A stretch of DNA of 32,394 nucleotides from Acidobacteriota bacterium (GTDB lineage Bacteria; Acidobacteriota; Vicinamibacteria; Vicinamibacterales; Fen-181): contig PMZR01000030.1 of NCBI GenBank assembly GCA_003170135.1, forward strand, positions 1 through 32,394, read 5' to 3'. Every line of letters begins with the position of its first letter. Positions within the stretch are counted from its first letter, which is position 1. A program made the translations under genes and the position numbers. The notes beneath the pieces are model-generated. The model saw only the letters and a program-made list of their open reading frames with translations, searched no databases and was not told where the DNA came from. Of the stretch, positions 8,962 to 16,050 are shown in pieces.

Positions 8962-9515
8962 GCTTCGTCGAACAGCATGTCGGTCGCCGCCAGCTCGTGC
9001 TCCTCGCGATACCGGGAGAACAGCGTGCGGTACGAATCGACGATGTAATCGGCGGCGCTGCGGCCGAGTGCCCGGGCCATCTCGGTGATGCCCTGTTCGC
9101 CGCCCTCGATTTCGACGAAGGTGCCGATCGGCGTTTCGTCGAGCGCGATGAGGACGTCGCCGTACGCGAACTCCTCGCGGTACTTCTGGTACCGGAACCA
9201 GACCGCGAAGCCCAGTTCCTCGAACAGGTGCCGGAGCGCGTCCCCGTCGCCGACCACCGTCTCGATTTCCTCGCGCAGTTTCATCGGTGACGGCTGGACC
9301 GGTCCCTTGAAGGTCAGGAGGCTCTTGCCCTGATCGATCCGGATGCGAAGCACGCAGCGACGGCGGCGCAACTGCTCGCTGGCGTCGTCGAGCAGGCAGT
9401 CTTCCTGGAATCGCCGGCCACGGATCGGCGTTGCCCCCGCCTTGACGATCGCCGCTCTGGCGTCTGCGGGATCCGCAAAGCGCAGCTTGATCTCGCGTTC
9501 GAGCATGACGGTCAT
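8958..9515 (-). CDS. CYTH-domain protein (class IV adenylate cyclase/triphosphatase type)
   Basis: A 185-residue CYTH protein with the signature ExExK at E6-R-E8-I-K10, followed by basic and acidic tunnel strands (RRRRCVLRIRI, LLTFKGP, KLREEIETVV, ALDETPIGTFVEIEGG). CYTH enzymes hydrolyse triphosphates or cyclise ATP; the sequence does not show which. A second ATG (9506, MLEREIKL) is an alternative start. It is the first gene of a tight three-gene unit with the nucleotidyltransferase and the AmgK-like kinase. Confidence 0.82.
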   Translation of the reverse strand: MTVMLEREIKLRFADPADARAAIVKAGATPIRGRRFQEDCLLDDASEQLRRRRCVLRIRIDQGKSLLTFKGPVQPSPMKLREEIETVVGDGDALRHLFEELGFAVWFRYQKYREEFAYGDVLIALDETPIGTFVEIEGGEQGITEMARALGRSAADYIVDSYRTLFSRYREEHELAATDMLFDEA

Positions 9516-9589
9516 GGCTTCTCCCCGACGGGCGGCAGGGACGAGAGCCTGCCCCTGCCAGTCAGTGCGTGTCGGCGCCCGAACCCCAT

Positions 9590-9618
9590 ATTTAATCGGT
9601 TCGCGGGAGAAATTACAA
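9590..9618 (-). promoter_or_regulatory. Candidate promoter for the CYTH-nucleotidyltransferase-kinase operon
   Basis: On the minus strand TTGTAA (9613-9618) and TTAAAT (9590-9595) are separated by 17 bases, each matching four of six consensus positions. The -35 overlaps the stop codon of the preceding membrane-protein gene. The patch is AT-rich against a GC-rich background and leaves a leader of about 75 bases. An inverted repeat (ATCGGTT...AACCGAT) spans the same bases. Confidence 0.4.
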
Positions 9619-10530
9619 ACCGATGGGCCGCCCGCGGCCTCTGCCGAGGATGAGCCGGACGGTGACGTACATCGTGAAGCACTCGAGGGCGAACGCCGGG
9701 AACCCGAGGTAGCCGGGGAGCGGCATCTCGAACAGCTTCACGTGCTCGAGAATCGGGACGGTGTAGATCCACTTCGTGCGCGCCCAGTAATTCCAGCATT
9801 CCCACACGAATCCGCAGACGAGGCCACCCGCCATCAGGTTGATCGCGCGATCCGTTCGACGCACCCAGACGCTGGGGGCGCCGCCGGTCACGTGCGAAGA
9901 GAGGGCGACGTGTCCGCGGCGGTAATCGGCGACGAGCGACTGGCCGCCGAGCCGGGCGTTGAGCGGATCGAGCAGGAAGATGAAGCCCAGCCAGACGGGC
10001 GCGGCGAGATACGGTGAGGGCCACACGAGCGGCCAGGCGAGCATCGCGGCACCGGCGACCATCGATGCGACGCCGGCTGCCGACACCCGGCGGGGAACCC
10101 GGTCGTGCTTGTCCGCTTCGACATCCGCGATGGTGGCGCCGCTCCACAACCGGCCGGGGTGGCGCAGCGTACCGACCAGTTCGGCGGTCTCGAAGATCGC
10201 CGGCCAGATCGTGGCGAATGCCCACACGTAGCCGACGTCGCGCAGGACCGCGTTCCCGGGCAGGTTGATGTAGTGCCAGTTGCGGATGAACAGGTTGTAG
10301 AACTCGAAGACGAGCCACAGCGGAAACGAGACGATGGCGAGAAAGGCGAACTCCGGCAGCGAGTCGGAGAGCCACGAGTTGCCTCGCCGGACGTGGACGA
10401 TGCCATCGACCAGCAGGATGTAGCCGGTCCACGCGATCGGCGTGTGCCACGACCAGAATGGCTCCAGCTGGAGCAGCATGCCGATTTCGGACGAGACGAC
10501 GACGAACAGGCCGGCGAGGATTCGTTTCAT
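9613..10530 (-). CDS. Multi-pass membrane protein of unknown function
   Basis: A 305-residue integral membrane protein that I cannot assign to a named family. Hydrophobic segments are visible at about residues 4-20, 32-46, 62-82 (FAFLAIVSFPLWLVFEFYN), 104-125 and, in the second half, around VASMVAGAAMLAWPLVW, YLAAPVWLGFIFLL and LMAGGLVCGFVWECWNYW. Conserved-looking aromatic motifs FEFYNLFIRNWHYINLP and FVWECWNYWARTKWIYTVP resemble each other, suggesting an internal duplication. The gene starts six bases after the methyltransferase stop, so the two are cotranscribed. Confidence 0.75.
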   Translation of the reverse strand: MKRILAGLFVVVSSEIGMLLQLEPFWSWHTPIAWTGYILLVDGIVHVRRGNSWLSDSLPEFAFLAIVSFPLWLVFEFYNLFIRNWHYINLPGNAVLRDVGYVWAFATIWPAIFETAELVGTLRHPGRLWSGATIADVEADKHDRVPRRVSAAGVASMVAGAAMLAWPLVWPSPYLAAPVWLGFIFLLDPLNARLGGQSLVADYRRGHVALSSHVTGGAPSVWVRRTDRAINLMAGGLVCGFVWECWNYWARTKWIYTVPILEHVKLFEMPLPGYLGFPAFALECFTMYVTVRLILGRGRGRPIGL

Positions 10531-10536
10531 TGACGG

Positions 10537-11709
10537 TCAGGAACGGGCCCGGCCGCGGCCGCATCCGCGCAGGGCCGGCCGCCCGACGTTGCGGCCGAAG
10601 ACGAGCACGTGGTGCGAGGTGCCGAGGCCGCCGGGCACGAGCAGCGTCTTGAGCGCCAGCCGCCACATCACGTCTTCGCGCCCGGTGCCGGTCTTCTGTT
10701 CGAGACGGGTCTGGAGACCGAGGCCCATCAGGAAGTGCATCTGATCGACCAGGCAGATCGGGTCGAGTCCCTCGGCTTGCGCGGCCCGGCGAATCGACGT
10801 GAAGTCGACGTGCGCGGTCATGTCGCTTCCACCCGGATCGCGCAGCCACGGCGCCGCGCGCTCCTCCTGGCGGTTCTCGACGACGTGCGCGGTGAACGTG
10901 GCGAGGGTACCGTGCGCATGTGACGCGGAGTAGAGGAGGTCGGCCTCGTGCCCGTAATCGACCAGCACGAGGAAGCCGTGCCGCAGGGCGCGCGCCGCGT
11001 CGCGGACCCACTCGACGGCCCGCAGGTTCACCTCGGCGTGCCAGCCAGGCGCGAGGCGCACGTCGATCGCCGCGAAGTACTCGTCCAGTGCCGGCGTGGA
11101 CGGCGGCAGCTCGCGCTCGACGAGATCGTCACCGACGGCATCGACGAAGATCTCGCGCAGGCCGCCCTCGCGGCCCACGACCGCATGCGTGGGCAGCGCG
11201 TCGAGCAGTTCGTTCGCGAACACGATGCCATCGATCGACGAGGGGAGGTCGGCGGTCGATCCCATCAGCTTCGCCGCGTGATGGCCGAGCGTCTCGCGTT
11301 GCGCCTCGCGCGCGGCGGTACTGCGTTCGACCAGGTGCAGCCGCGCACGCGCATAGACATCCGGATCGAGGCGCTCGAGGGCGTCGAGCACGTCGCGCGA
11401 CAATCGCCCGTTGCCTGCGCCGGCTTCGACGAAATCGATCGGGTGATCCTTGTCGTCCGAAGTCCGGAGTCTGGAGTCCGGAGTCAGGATCCGCGCCATC
11501 TCGGCGAACTGTTCGGCGAGCAACTCGCCAAACAGCGGCGCGACGTCCACGCTGGTGTAGAAGTCGCCCGTGCGGCCGGACCGGCGCATGGCGCTCGCGT
11601 AGTACCCGACCCCGGGCGCGTAGAGCGCCAGGTCCATGAACTGGGCAAAGGTCAGCGGCCCGTGTTGCCGAATCCGTTCGAGGATGAGCGCGCGGCACTC
11701 GTGGCTCAT
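10537..11709 (-). CDS. SAM-dependent methyltransferase, MidA/NDUFAF7 family
   Basis: The 390-residue product fits the MidA/NDUFAF7 family, whose mitochondrial members methylate an arginine in complex I. Seen here: the N-terminal LTFAQFMDLALYAPGVGYY and GRTGDFYTSVDVAPLFGELLA stretch, the SAM-binding motif FVEAGAGNGRLSRDVL, and VFANELLDALPTHAVV. The ATG at 11709 matches the family start; an upstream in-frame extension to 11817 runs through intergenic repeat and is rejected. Between AdoMet-binding elements, 11460-11496 encodes a linker (LTPDSRLRTSDDKDH) made of the same kind of short DNA words as the intergenic repeats. No complex I genes are visible in the window. Confidence 0.85.
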   Translation of the reverse strand: MSHECRALILERIRQHGPLTFAQFMDLALYAPGVGYYASAMRRSGRTGDFYTSVDVAPLFGELLAEQFAEMARILTPDSRLRTSDDKDHPIDFVEAGAGNGRLSRDVLDALERLDPDVYARARLHLVERSTAAREAQRETLGHHAAKLMGSTADLPSSIDGIVFANELLDALPTHAVVGREGGLREIFVDAVGDDLVERELPPSTPALDEYFAAIDVRLAPGWHAEVNLRAVEWVRDAARALRHGFLVLVDYGHEADLLYSASHAHGTLATFTAHVVENRQEERAAPWLRDPGGSDMTAHVDFTSIRRAAQAEGLDPICLVDQMHFLMGLGLQTRLEQKTGTGREDVMWRLALKTLLVPGGLGTSHHVLVFGRNVGRPALRGCGRGRARS

Positions 11710-11721
11710 GACGCGGGGCGG

Positions 11722-11830
11722 GTGCGTGAAGTGCGGGGTGCGAGGTGCGGAGTGCGAGGTGCGGTGCACGGCGCCGCGTGCGCTGTGCACGTCGCACGAC
11801 GAATTGTGCAAGTGCACGACGCCCTTCGCA
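11722..11830. repeat. Intergenic short-word repeat (GTGCG/CGCAC type)
   Basis: Degenerate words GTGCGGG, GTGCGAG and GTGCGGA fill 11722-11775. After a turn they are answered by CGCAC and GTGCAC words to 11830. The stretch 11731-11756 is identical, base for base over 26 bp, to 18087-18112, proving that the two intergenic elements belong to one dispersed family. It lies between the HtrA gene and the methyltransferase start. Confidence 0.8.
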
Positions 11831-11877
11831 CTATGCAGCTGGCGGGGCCGGTGGACATTGGATCAGATAGGGCGAGC

Positions 11878-11923
11878 AGTTCACAGTCGACCGTCACGAC
11901 GTCGCAACGGTCAACTGTGAACG
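11878..11923. repeat. Inverted repeat downstream of the HtrA gene
   Basis: The arm at 11878-11894 (AGTTCACAGTCGACCGT) is the near-perfect reverse complement of 11907-11923, with a 12-base loop between. A further partial copy of the right arm follows at 11921-11937 (ACGGTCAACTGTCAATT). It lies just after the HtrA stop codon on the minus strand and could end or protect that transcript, although no T-tract follows. Confidence 0.7.
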
Positions 11924-11957
11924 GTCAACTGTCAATTGCCGACCATCACCCGGACGG

Positions 11958-13532
11958 CTAGTCCTTCCGGGCGAGCACGAACGCTTCCTGGCCGCCGCGC
12001 CACACGAGCAGGCCCACCGATTCGCCGGCGGGCACCTTCGCCAACAGGGTGCCGGCCTGGCTGGCGCTCTTGACGGGTTGACGGTTGATCTCGAGAATCA
12101 CGTCGCCCTGCCGCAATCCCGACTTGTCGGCCGAGCTGTACGGGTCCACGTCCATGACGACCGCGCCGGTTCGCGACTGCGACAGGCGCAGCTGACGCGC
12201 GATGTCCGGCGTGAGGTTCCCCAGCCGCATGCCCCAGTCCGTGCCCGCTTCTTCGGGCGGGGCGGCGGTGTTGCTGCTGCTGGCCGACGCCTCGGCTTCC
12301 AGGTCCAGTTCCTCGACCGTGAGGTTCAGCGTCTTTTCCTGCTTGTCGCGCACGATCTTGACTGGCACCGTCGTGCCCGGCTTGGTTCCGGTGACCAGCC
12401 GAATCAGCTGGTCGCGGCCCTTGACCGGCTGCCCGTTGTATTCGACGATGACGTCGCCCGGCTCGATCCCGGCCTTGGCGCCCGGCGCATTGGGCTGCAC
12501 CGTCGTCACCAGCGCGCCCCGGCCGCTCTTCACGCCGAACTCGGCCGCCTGGGGCGCGGACATGTCCGGCGACAGTTCGACGCCGACTCTTCCGCGAACC
12601 ACCTTGCCGGCGCGCAGCTGCGGCAGCAGATCGCGGACCAGGTTGATCGGCACCGCGAAGCCGATGCCGACGTTGCCCGACATCTGGCCTTCGCTCATGA
12701 TCGCGGTGTTGATCCCGATGACCTCCCCCCGGATGTTGAGGAGGGGCCCGCCGGAATTTCCCGGGTTGATCGCCGCGTCGGTCTGCAGCACATCGAGATT
12801 GCGTCCGTTGGCGACCGGGAGTCCGCCCGGCCGGTTCGCGCTGATGACGCCCACCGACACGGTATGCGCCAGCAGGAACGGATTGCCGATCGCCATCACC
12901 CAGTCGCCCGGCTGCATCTGGTTCGAATCACCCAGCTTCGCTTCGGCCAAGGCGTGTGACGGCTTGTCCACGAGCTGGATGAGCGCGCTGTCACTCAGCG
13001 GATCGCGTCCGACGACCTTCGCCTTGTACTCGGTATTGTCGTTGTTGTCGTCGGCGTACAACGTGACGAAGATGTTGGTCGCGCCTTCGACGACGTGATT
13101 ATTGGTGAGGATGTACCCGTCCTTGCTGATGATGAAGCCGCTGCCCTCGGCCGCGGTCACCTGCGGGCGTCCCTGCCGGCCCCGGCCCCGACCCTGGCCC
13201 TGGGGTTGCCCCATGCCCTGCCCCTGGTCGTCGGGCGTTCCGAAGAACCGGCGGAACAGATCGTTGCCGCCGAACATGTCGGTCGTGTCTGAGGTGAGGC
13301 GCTTCGATTCCGATCGGATGCTGACCACCATGGGCGTCTGGGCCTTGGCGATGTTCCGGAACGTGCCGGCGTCGAGCGGGCCCGTGAGCGCGGCGTTGCT
13401 GCCCTGCTGGACCGCGAGCGTCTGCGCGGAAGATTCCGGCGACAGGTCGAGACGTGAGGCGACAACCATGCCGACCGCGAGAGAGGCGACGGCGATCAGC
13501 AGGGCGTAGAAGAACGTGATCTTGCGCGACAT
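11958..13532 (-). CDS. HtrA/DegP-family serine protease with two PDZ domains
   Basis: A 524-residue periplasmic quality-control protease. An N-terminal signal anchor covers residues ~6-25. After a Gly/Gln/Arg-rich loop (~100-124) comes the trypsin-like domain with the triad H146 (TNNHVVEG), D181 (LSDSALIQL) and S260 (NPGNSGGPL). Two PDZ domains follow at ~320-400 (GRGALVTTVQPNAPGAKAGI) and ~430-515 (GAVVMDVDPYSSADKSGL). The ATG at 13532 is preceded by GGAGGAA. The 5' flank abuts the integrase element; a -10-like TATACT lies at 13694-13699 on the minus strand but has no convincing -35. Confidence 0.95.
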   Translation of the reverse strand: MSRKITFFYALLIAVASLAVGMVVASRLDLSPESSAQTLAVQQGSNAALTGPLDAGTFRNIAKAQTPMVVSIRSESKRLTSDTTDMFGGNDLFRRFFGTPDDQGQGMGQPQGQGRGRGRQGRPQVTAAEGSGFIISKDGYILTNNHVVEGATNIFVTLYADDNNDNTEYKAKVVGRDPLSDSALIQLVDKPSHALAEAKLGDSNQMQPGDWVMAIGNPFLLAHTVSVGVISANRPGGLPVANGRNLDVLQTDAAINPGNSGGPLLNIRGEVIGINTAIMSEGQMSGNVGIGFAVPINLVRDLLPQLRAGKVVRGRVGVELSPDMSAPQAAEFGVKSGRGALVTTVQPNAPGAKAGIEPGDVIVEYNGQPVKGRDQLIRLVTGTKPGTTVPVKIVRDKQEKTLNLTVEELDLEAEASASSSNTAAPPEEAGTDWGMRLGNLTPDIARQLRLSQSRTGAVVMDVDPYSSADKSGLRQGDVILEINRQPVKSASQAGTLLAKVPAGESVGLLVWRGGQEAFVLARKD

Positions 13533-14193
13533 CGGCTTCCTCCAGGGTCCTTGAACCCGTCGAACTCGCGGGCAGACATACCTGTGCGCTCGCCGCGACG
13601 CTGCGGCGTCTTCCCGTTAGACGTCCACCGCCGGGTTCTGGCCGTTTGCCAACGATTGCGGCCCGTTTCTCGCGCGACTAGCAGTCTCATTTGAGTATAA
13701 CTCCGGACTGTCCAGGTGGACGACCTGAACCGAGCGAAAAACAGCCGGCACCCGTGAAACCGGCCAAAACCGACGAATGACACTCGTGCTCGCGGCGCTC
13801 CGATCCGGTCACGTGGTGACCGATCGGTGACCGTTTTGCGACCGAAGCGTCCCTCCTCCGACTCTCGACTCTCGACCTCCGACCTTCGCGGCGCACGCCA
13901 CCAGAACGCCTCAGCGGCCCGGTAGGCGCATCGGACGCGCCGACCGCCCCATCGGCCCACCTGGCGCCCGACGTCGCAGCGGCCGGCCGGTGGCGCAGCG
14001 GGCAAGCCAATCTGAGCGAAGCGTGAGACGAGCGGGTCAATCGAGCAGGCTTGGCGGGTCGGGCGCGTACGGGTCGATGAACCAACCGCCCTCCGGAACG
14101 TCGAGCAGCGACGGTTCCCGGAGCGGAGCGTCATGCGGCCGTCCGGTGCCTTGACGAATCGCGGGCGATGAACGTGAGTGCTGAGGCAGGACA
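13533..14193. other. 661-base region without a convincing intact gene
   Basis: It holds the HtrA leader (13533-13694), the left copy of the 13-bp direct repeat, a perfect inverted repeat GGTCAC-GTG-GTGACC (13807-13821) followed by GATCGGTGACCG, a short-word repeat (CTCCGACTCTCGACTCTCGACC, about 13855-13884), and on the minus strand an open frame that reads like the tail of a protein but lacks a start (see 14037-14213). No tRNA gene is visible beside the integrase. Confidence 0.6.
13695..13707 (+). repeat. Candidate attachment site, left copy (13-bp direct repeat)
   Basis: GTATAACTCCGGA occurs here and again at 15933-15945. The two copies bracket the excisionase-like and integrase genes. The repeat is AT-rich compared with its surroundings, and this copy overlaps the HtrA promoter region. 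A 13-bp match is too short to be conclusive. Confidence 0.4.
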
Positions 14194-14213
14194 ATGAGCG
14201 AGCAGCATCAACC
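14037..14213 (-). pseudogene. Possible 3' remnant of an unidentified gene
   Basis: The minus-strand frame ending in TGA at 14037-14039 encodes a peptide with credible composition at its end (REPSLLDVPEGGWFIDPY then APDPPSLLD). The frame is open back to a stop near 14213 but contains no ATG, GTG or TTG. The upstream part runs into the start of the excisionase-like gene on the other strand. It may be the C-terminal stump of a gene cut by insertion of the integrase module, or chance. I do not recognise a family. Confidence 0.28.
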
Positions 14214-14646
14214 GGAGATCGAGCGACTCCTGGCGGCGCCAGGGGAGGCCGAGCGCGTGCCCCTCGCGGACCTTCCGGGGCTGCTCGTTCGCCTGGCGTC
14301 GGCACAACTGCAGCTCGCCGGCCTGCAGGCGGCACTCCTCGCGCGAATGCAGACCGCCCCGGACGGCCGCGCCGGCACCGGCGATCGGCTGCTCGACATG
14401 GAGGCCGTCGCGGAAGTTCTCAACGTTCCCGTGGCGCACGCACGGGAGATGGGCCGACGTCACGAGCTGCCGACCGTGCGCGTCGGCCGCTACATGAAAG
14501 TCCGAGAGTCGAGTCTGCAAAAGTGGCTGCAGCAACGCGAAGAACTTGGCGGCCCGCCACGTCGCGAGTATCATCCGAGGCCGAAACGAACCGGGCGCGC
14601 GAGCGCGCGCGTCGTTCCCCTCCACCAACCCGAGGCTGATCGCTGA
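14194..14646 (+). CDS. Excisionase-like helix-turn-helix DNA-binding protein
   Basis: A 150-residue protein. Residues ~70-116 form an excisionase/HTH_17-type domain: LLDMEAVAEVLNVPVAHARE (helix-turn-helix), then ELPTVRVGRYMKVRESSLQKWLQQ. The N-terminal part is a Leu/Ala-rich helix (LPGLLVRLASAQLQLAGLQAALL) that could dimerise, and the C-terminal tail is basic. It ends one base before the integrase start codon, so the two are translated together. In integrative elements such proteins control recombination direction or element transcription. Confidence 0.75.
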   Translation: MSEQHQPEIERLLAAPGEAERVPLADLPGLLVRLASAQLQLAGLQAALLARMQTAPDGRAGTGDRLLDMEAVAEVLNVPVAHAREMGRRHELPTVRVGRYMKVRESSLQKWLQQREELGGPPRREYHPRPKRTGRASARVVPLHQPEADR

Positions 14647-14647
14647 T

Positions 14648-15949
14648 ATGGTGTCGATCCGCCGGCGCAAGCGCATCAAGGCCGACAAGTTCGTCGTGGA
14701 CTACCGCGACGGCGCCGGCGTGCGTCGGATCGTCACGTGCAACACGCGCGGGGAAGCCGAGCACGTCGCCGGCCAGAAGATGCTCGAAGCGGGCGAGGCG
14801 ACGATCGCCCCGGTCGTCGACGTCAACATCACCATCGAGCAGTACGCGACACACTGGCAGCGTGCGCTCGTCGCGAACGTGAAGGCCGCGACGTACCGGC
14901 AGTACGTGTCCGCCCTGCGCGTGCACCTGGTGCCGGCGCTCGGGTGGATGCGTGTCCGGCAGCTGCAGCAGACGAGGATCAAGACACTCATCGCGGACAA
15001 GGTCGCGGCCGGCCTCGCGGTGAACACCGTGCGCCTCATCGCCGCGACGCTCGGGAGCATGCTCTCGGCCGCGGTCGACGACGGCATACTCCGCGTCAAT
15101 CCGATGGCCGGCGTTCGGCGGAAGGTCCGGATCCTGAGACGTCGCGAGCGCGGGGCCGGCGAACCGGCCAAGGCGATGAGCGCCGAGCAGCTGGCGGCGT
15201 TCCTCGAGACGGCTCGCACCCGCCGGCCCGCGTTCTACCCGCTGGCGCTCTTGCTCGCCCGGTCCGGGTTGCGGCTCGGCGAAGCCCTCGCGCTGCGGTG
15301 GACCGACATCGACCTCGTCACGCGCACGATCCGCGTCGAGCGGACACTCGGCCACACGGTGAAGGGGTTCCCGACTGACGGACCGCCGATCGGCACGCCG
15401 AAGTCCGGCCGGGCCCGCACGGTGGACATGAGCCAGGCGCTCTCTCGCGTCCTGACATCCCGACTGCGCGAGCATCGGGCCGAGGCGTTGCGCCGCGGGG
15501 ACGGGCAGGCGCTCGGATGGCTGTTCCCGGCGCCGAGCGGACGGCTGCAGCGTGACGGGGAGGCCCGGGACGAGTTCGCCCGCGTGCTCCGCTGGGCGGG
15601 TCTGCCCGGGCACTTCACGCCGCATTGCCTTCGCCACACGTTCGCCGTGCAGCTGATTCAGCGCAACGCGCCGCTGTCCTACGTGCAAGCCCAGCTCGGG
15701 CACGCCTCGATTCAGATGACGGTCGACGTCTACGGCCGCTGGCTCCCGACCGGCGACCGGGCCTTGATCGACCAGCTCGACGCCGAGCAGGGGAGCCAGG
15801 AGGCCGCCGAGCGGCGGCGAGCGGCTGCCGGGGGACGTGACCGAAATGCGACCATTTCGACGGACGCCGAAATACTGCCCCCGGAAGTCATTGCATTCAT
15901 AGGGACATCCGCTACAGACCTCGCCGCAGTGTGTATAACTCCGGATTGA
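14648..15949 (+). CDS. Tyrosine recombinase/phage-type integrase
   Basis: A 433-residue site-specific recombinase. An N-terminal arm-binding segment (residues 1-55) is followed by a SAM-like core-binding domain (~63-155, TIEQYATHW, then TYRQYVSALRVHLVPALG). The catalytic domain shows the full set: R209 in SGLRLGEAL, K252 in TPKSGRARTVD, H326 and R329 in HCLRHTF, H352 in LGHAS and the nucleophile Y362 in DVYGRW. The ATG at 14648 directly follows the excisionase-like gene. The last codons overlap the right copy of the 13-bp repeat, so the element ends at the integrase 3' end. With a core of only two genes it is a very small mobile element or a decayed one. Confidence 0.93.
   Translation: MVSIRRRKRIKADKFVVDYRDGAGVRRIVTCNTRGEAEHVAGQKMLEAGEATIAPVVDVNITIEQYATHWQRALVANVKAATYRQYVSALRVHLVPALGWMRVRQLQQTRIKTLIADKVAAGLAVNTVRLIAATLGSMLSAAVDDGILRVNPMAGVRRKVRILRRRERGAGEPAKAMSAEQLAAFLETARTRRPAFYPLALLLARSGLRLGEALALRWTDIDLVTRTIRVERTLGHTVKGFPTDGPPIGTPKSGRARTVDMSQALSRVLTSRLREHRAEALRRGDGQALGWLFPAPSGRLQRDGEARDEFARVLRWAGLPGHFTPHCLRHTFAVQLIQRNAPLSYVQAQLGHASIQMTVDVYGRWLPTGDRALIDQLDAEQGSQEAAERRRAAAGGRDRNATISTDAEILPPEVIAFIGTSATDLAAVCITPD
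15933..15945 (+). repeat. Candidate attachment site, right copy (13-bp direct repeat)
   Basis: Second copy of GTATAACTCCGGA, inside the last codons of the integrase gene. Together with 13695-13707 it defines a 2.25-kb unit. Recombination between the copies would remove the integrase and leave one repeat between the HtrA promoter and the M14 peptidase promoter. Confidence 0.4.
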
Positions 15950-15974
15950 CAAAGCTCGACCGGTTCGTTAGCGT
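15946..15974 (+). promoter_or_regulatory. Candidate promoter of the M14 peptidase gene
   Basis: A perfect -35 hexamer TTGACA (15946-15951) begins directly after the right repeat copy. Seventeen bases later lies TAGCGT, a weak -10 (three of six). It would give a leader of about 70 bases to the ATG at 16051. The weak -10 makes this tentative. Confidence 0.35.
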
Positions 15975-16050
15975 GAAACGCGCCCTGCCCCCTGAATCTT
16001 CCCCCATTTACGCAGCTTTGCCGATTTGACGCCCCCTGTGGAGGAGTGGG

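Noticed and set aside
9588..9625. Intrinsic terminator formed by ATCGGTT...AACCGAT
   Set aside because: The loop is 16 bases and no T-tract follows; the AT-rich bases fit better as a promoter for the CYTH operon.
13533..14193. A tRNA gene serving as integration target
   Set aside because: No cloverleaf-like sequence or tRNA 3' end was found next to either copy of the 13-bp repeat.
13496..14335. A 279-codon minus-strand open frame across the integrase left end
   Set aside because: Low-complexity Arg/Ser/Pro composition, overlap with both the HtrA start and the excisionase-like gene, and no family resemblance.
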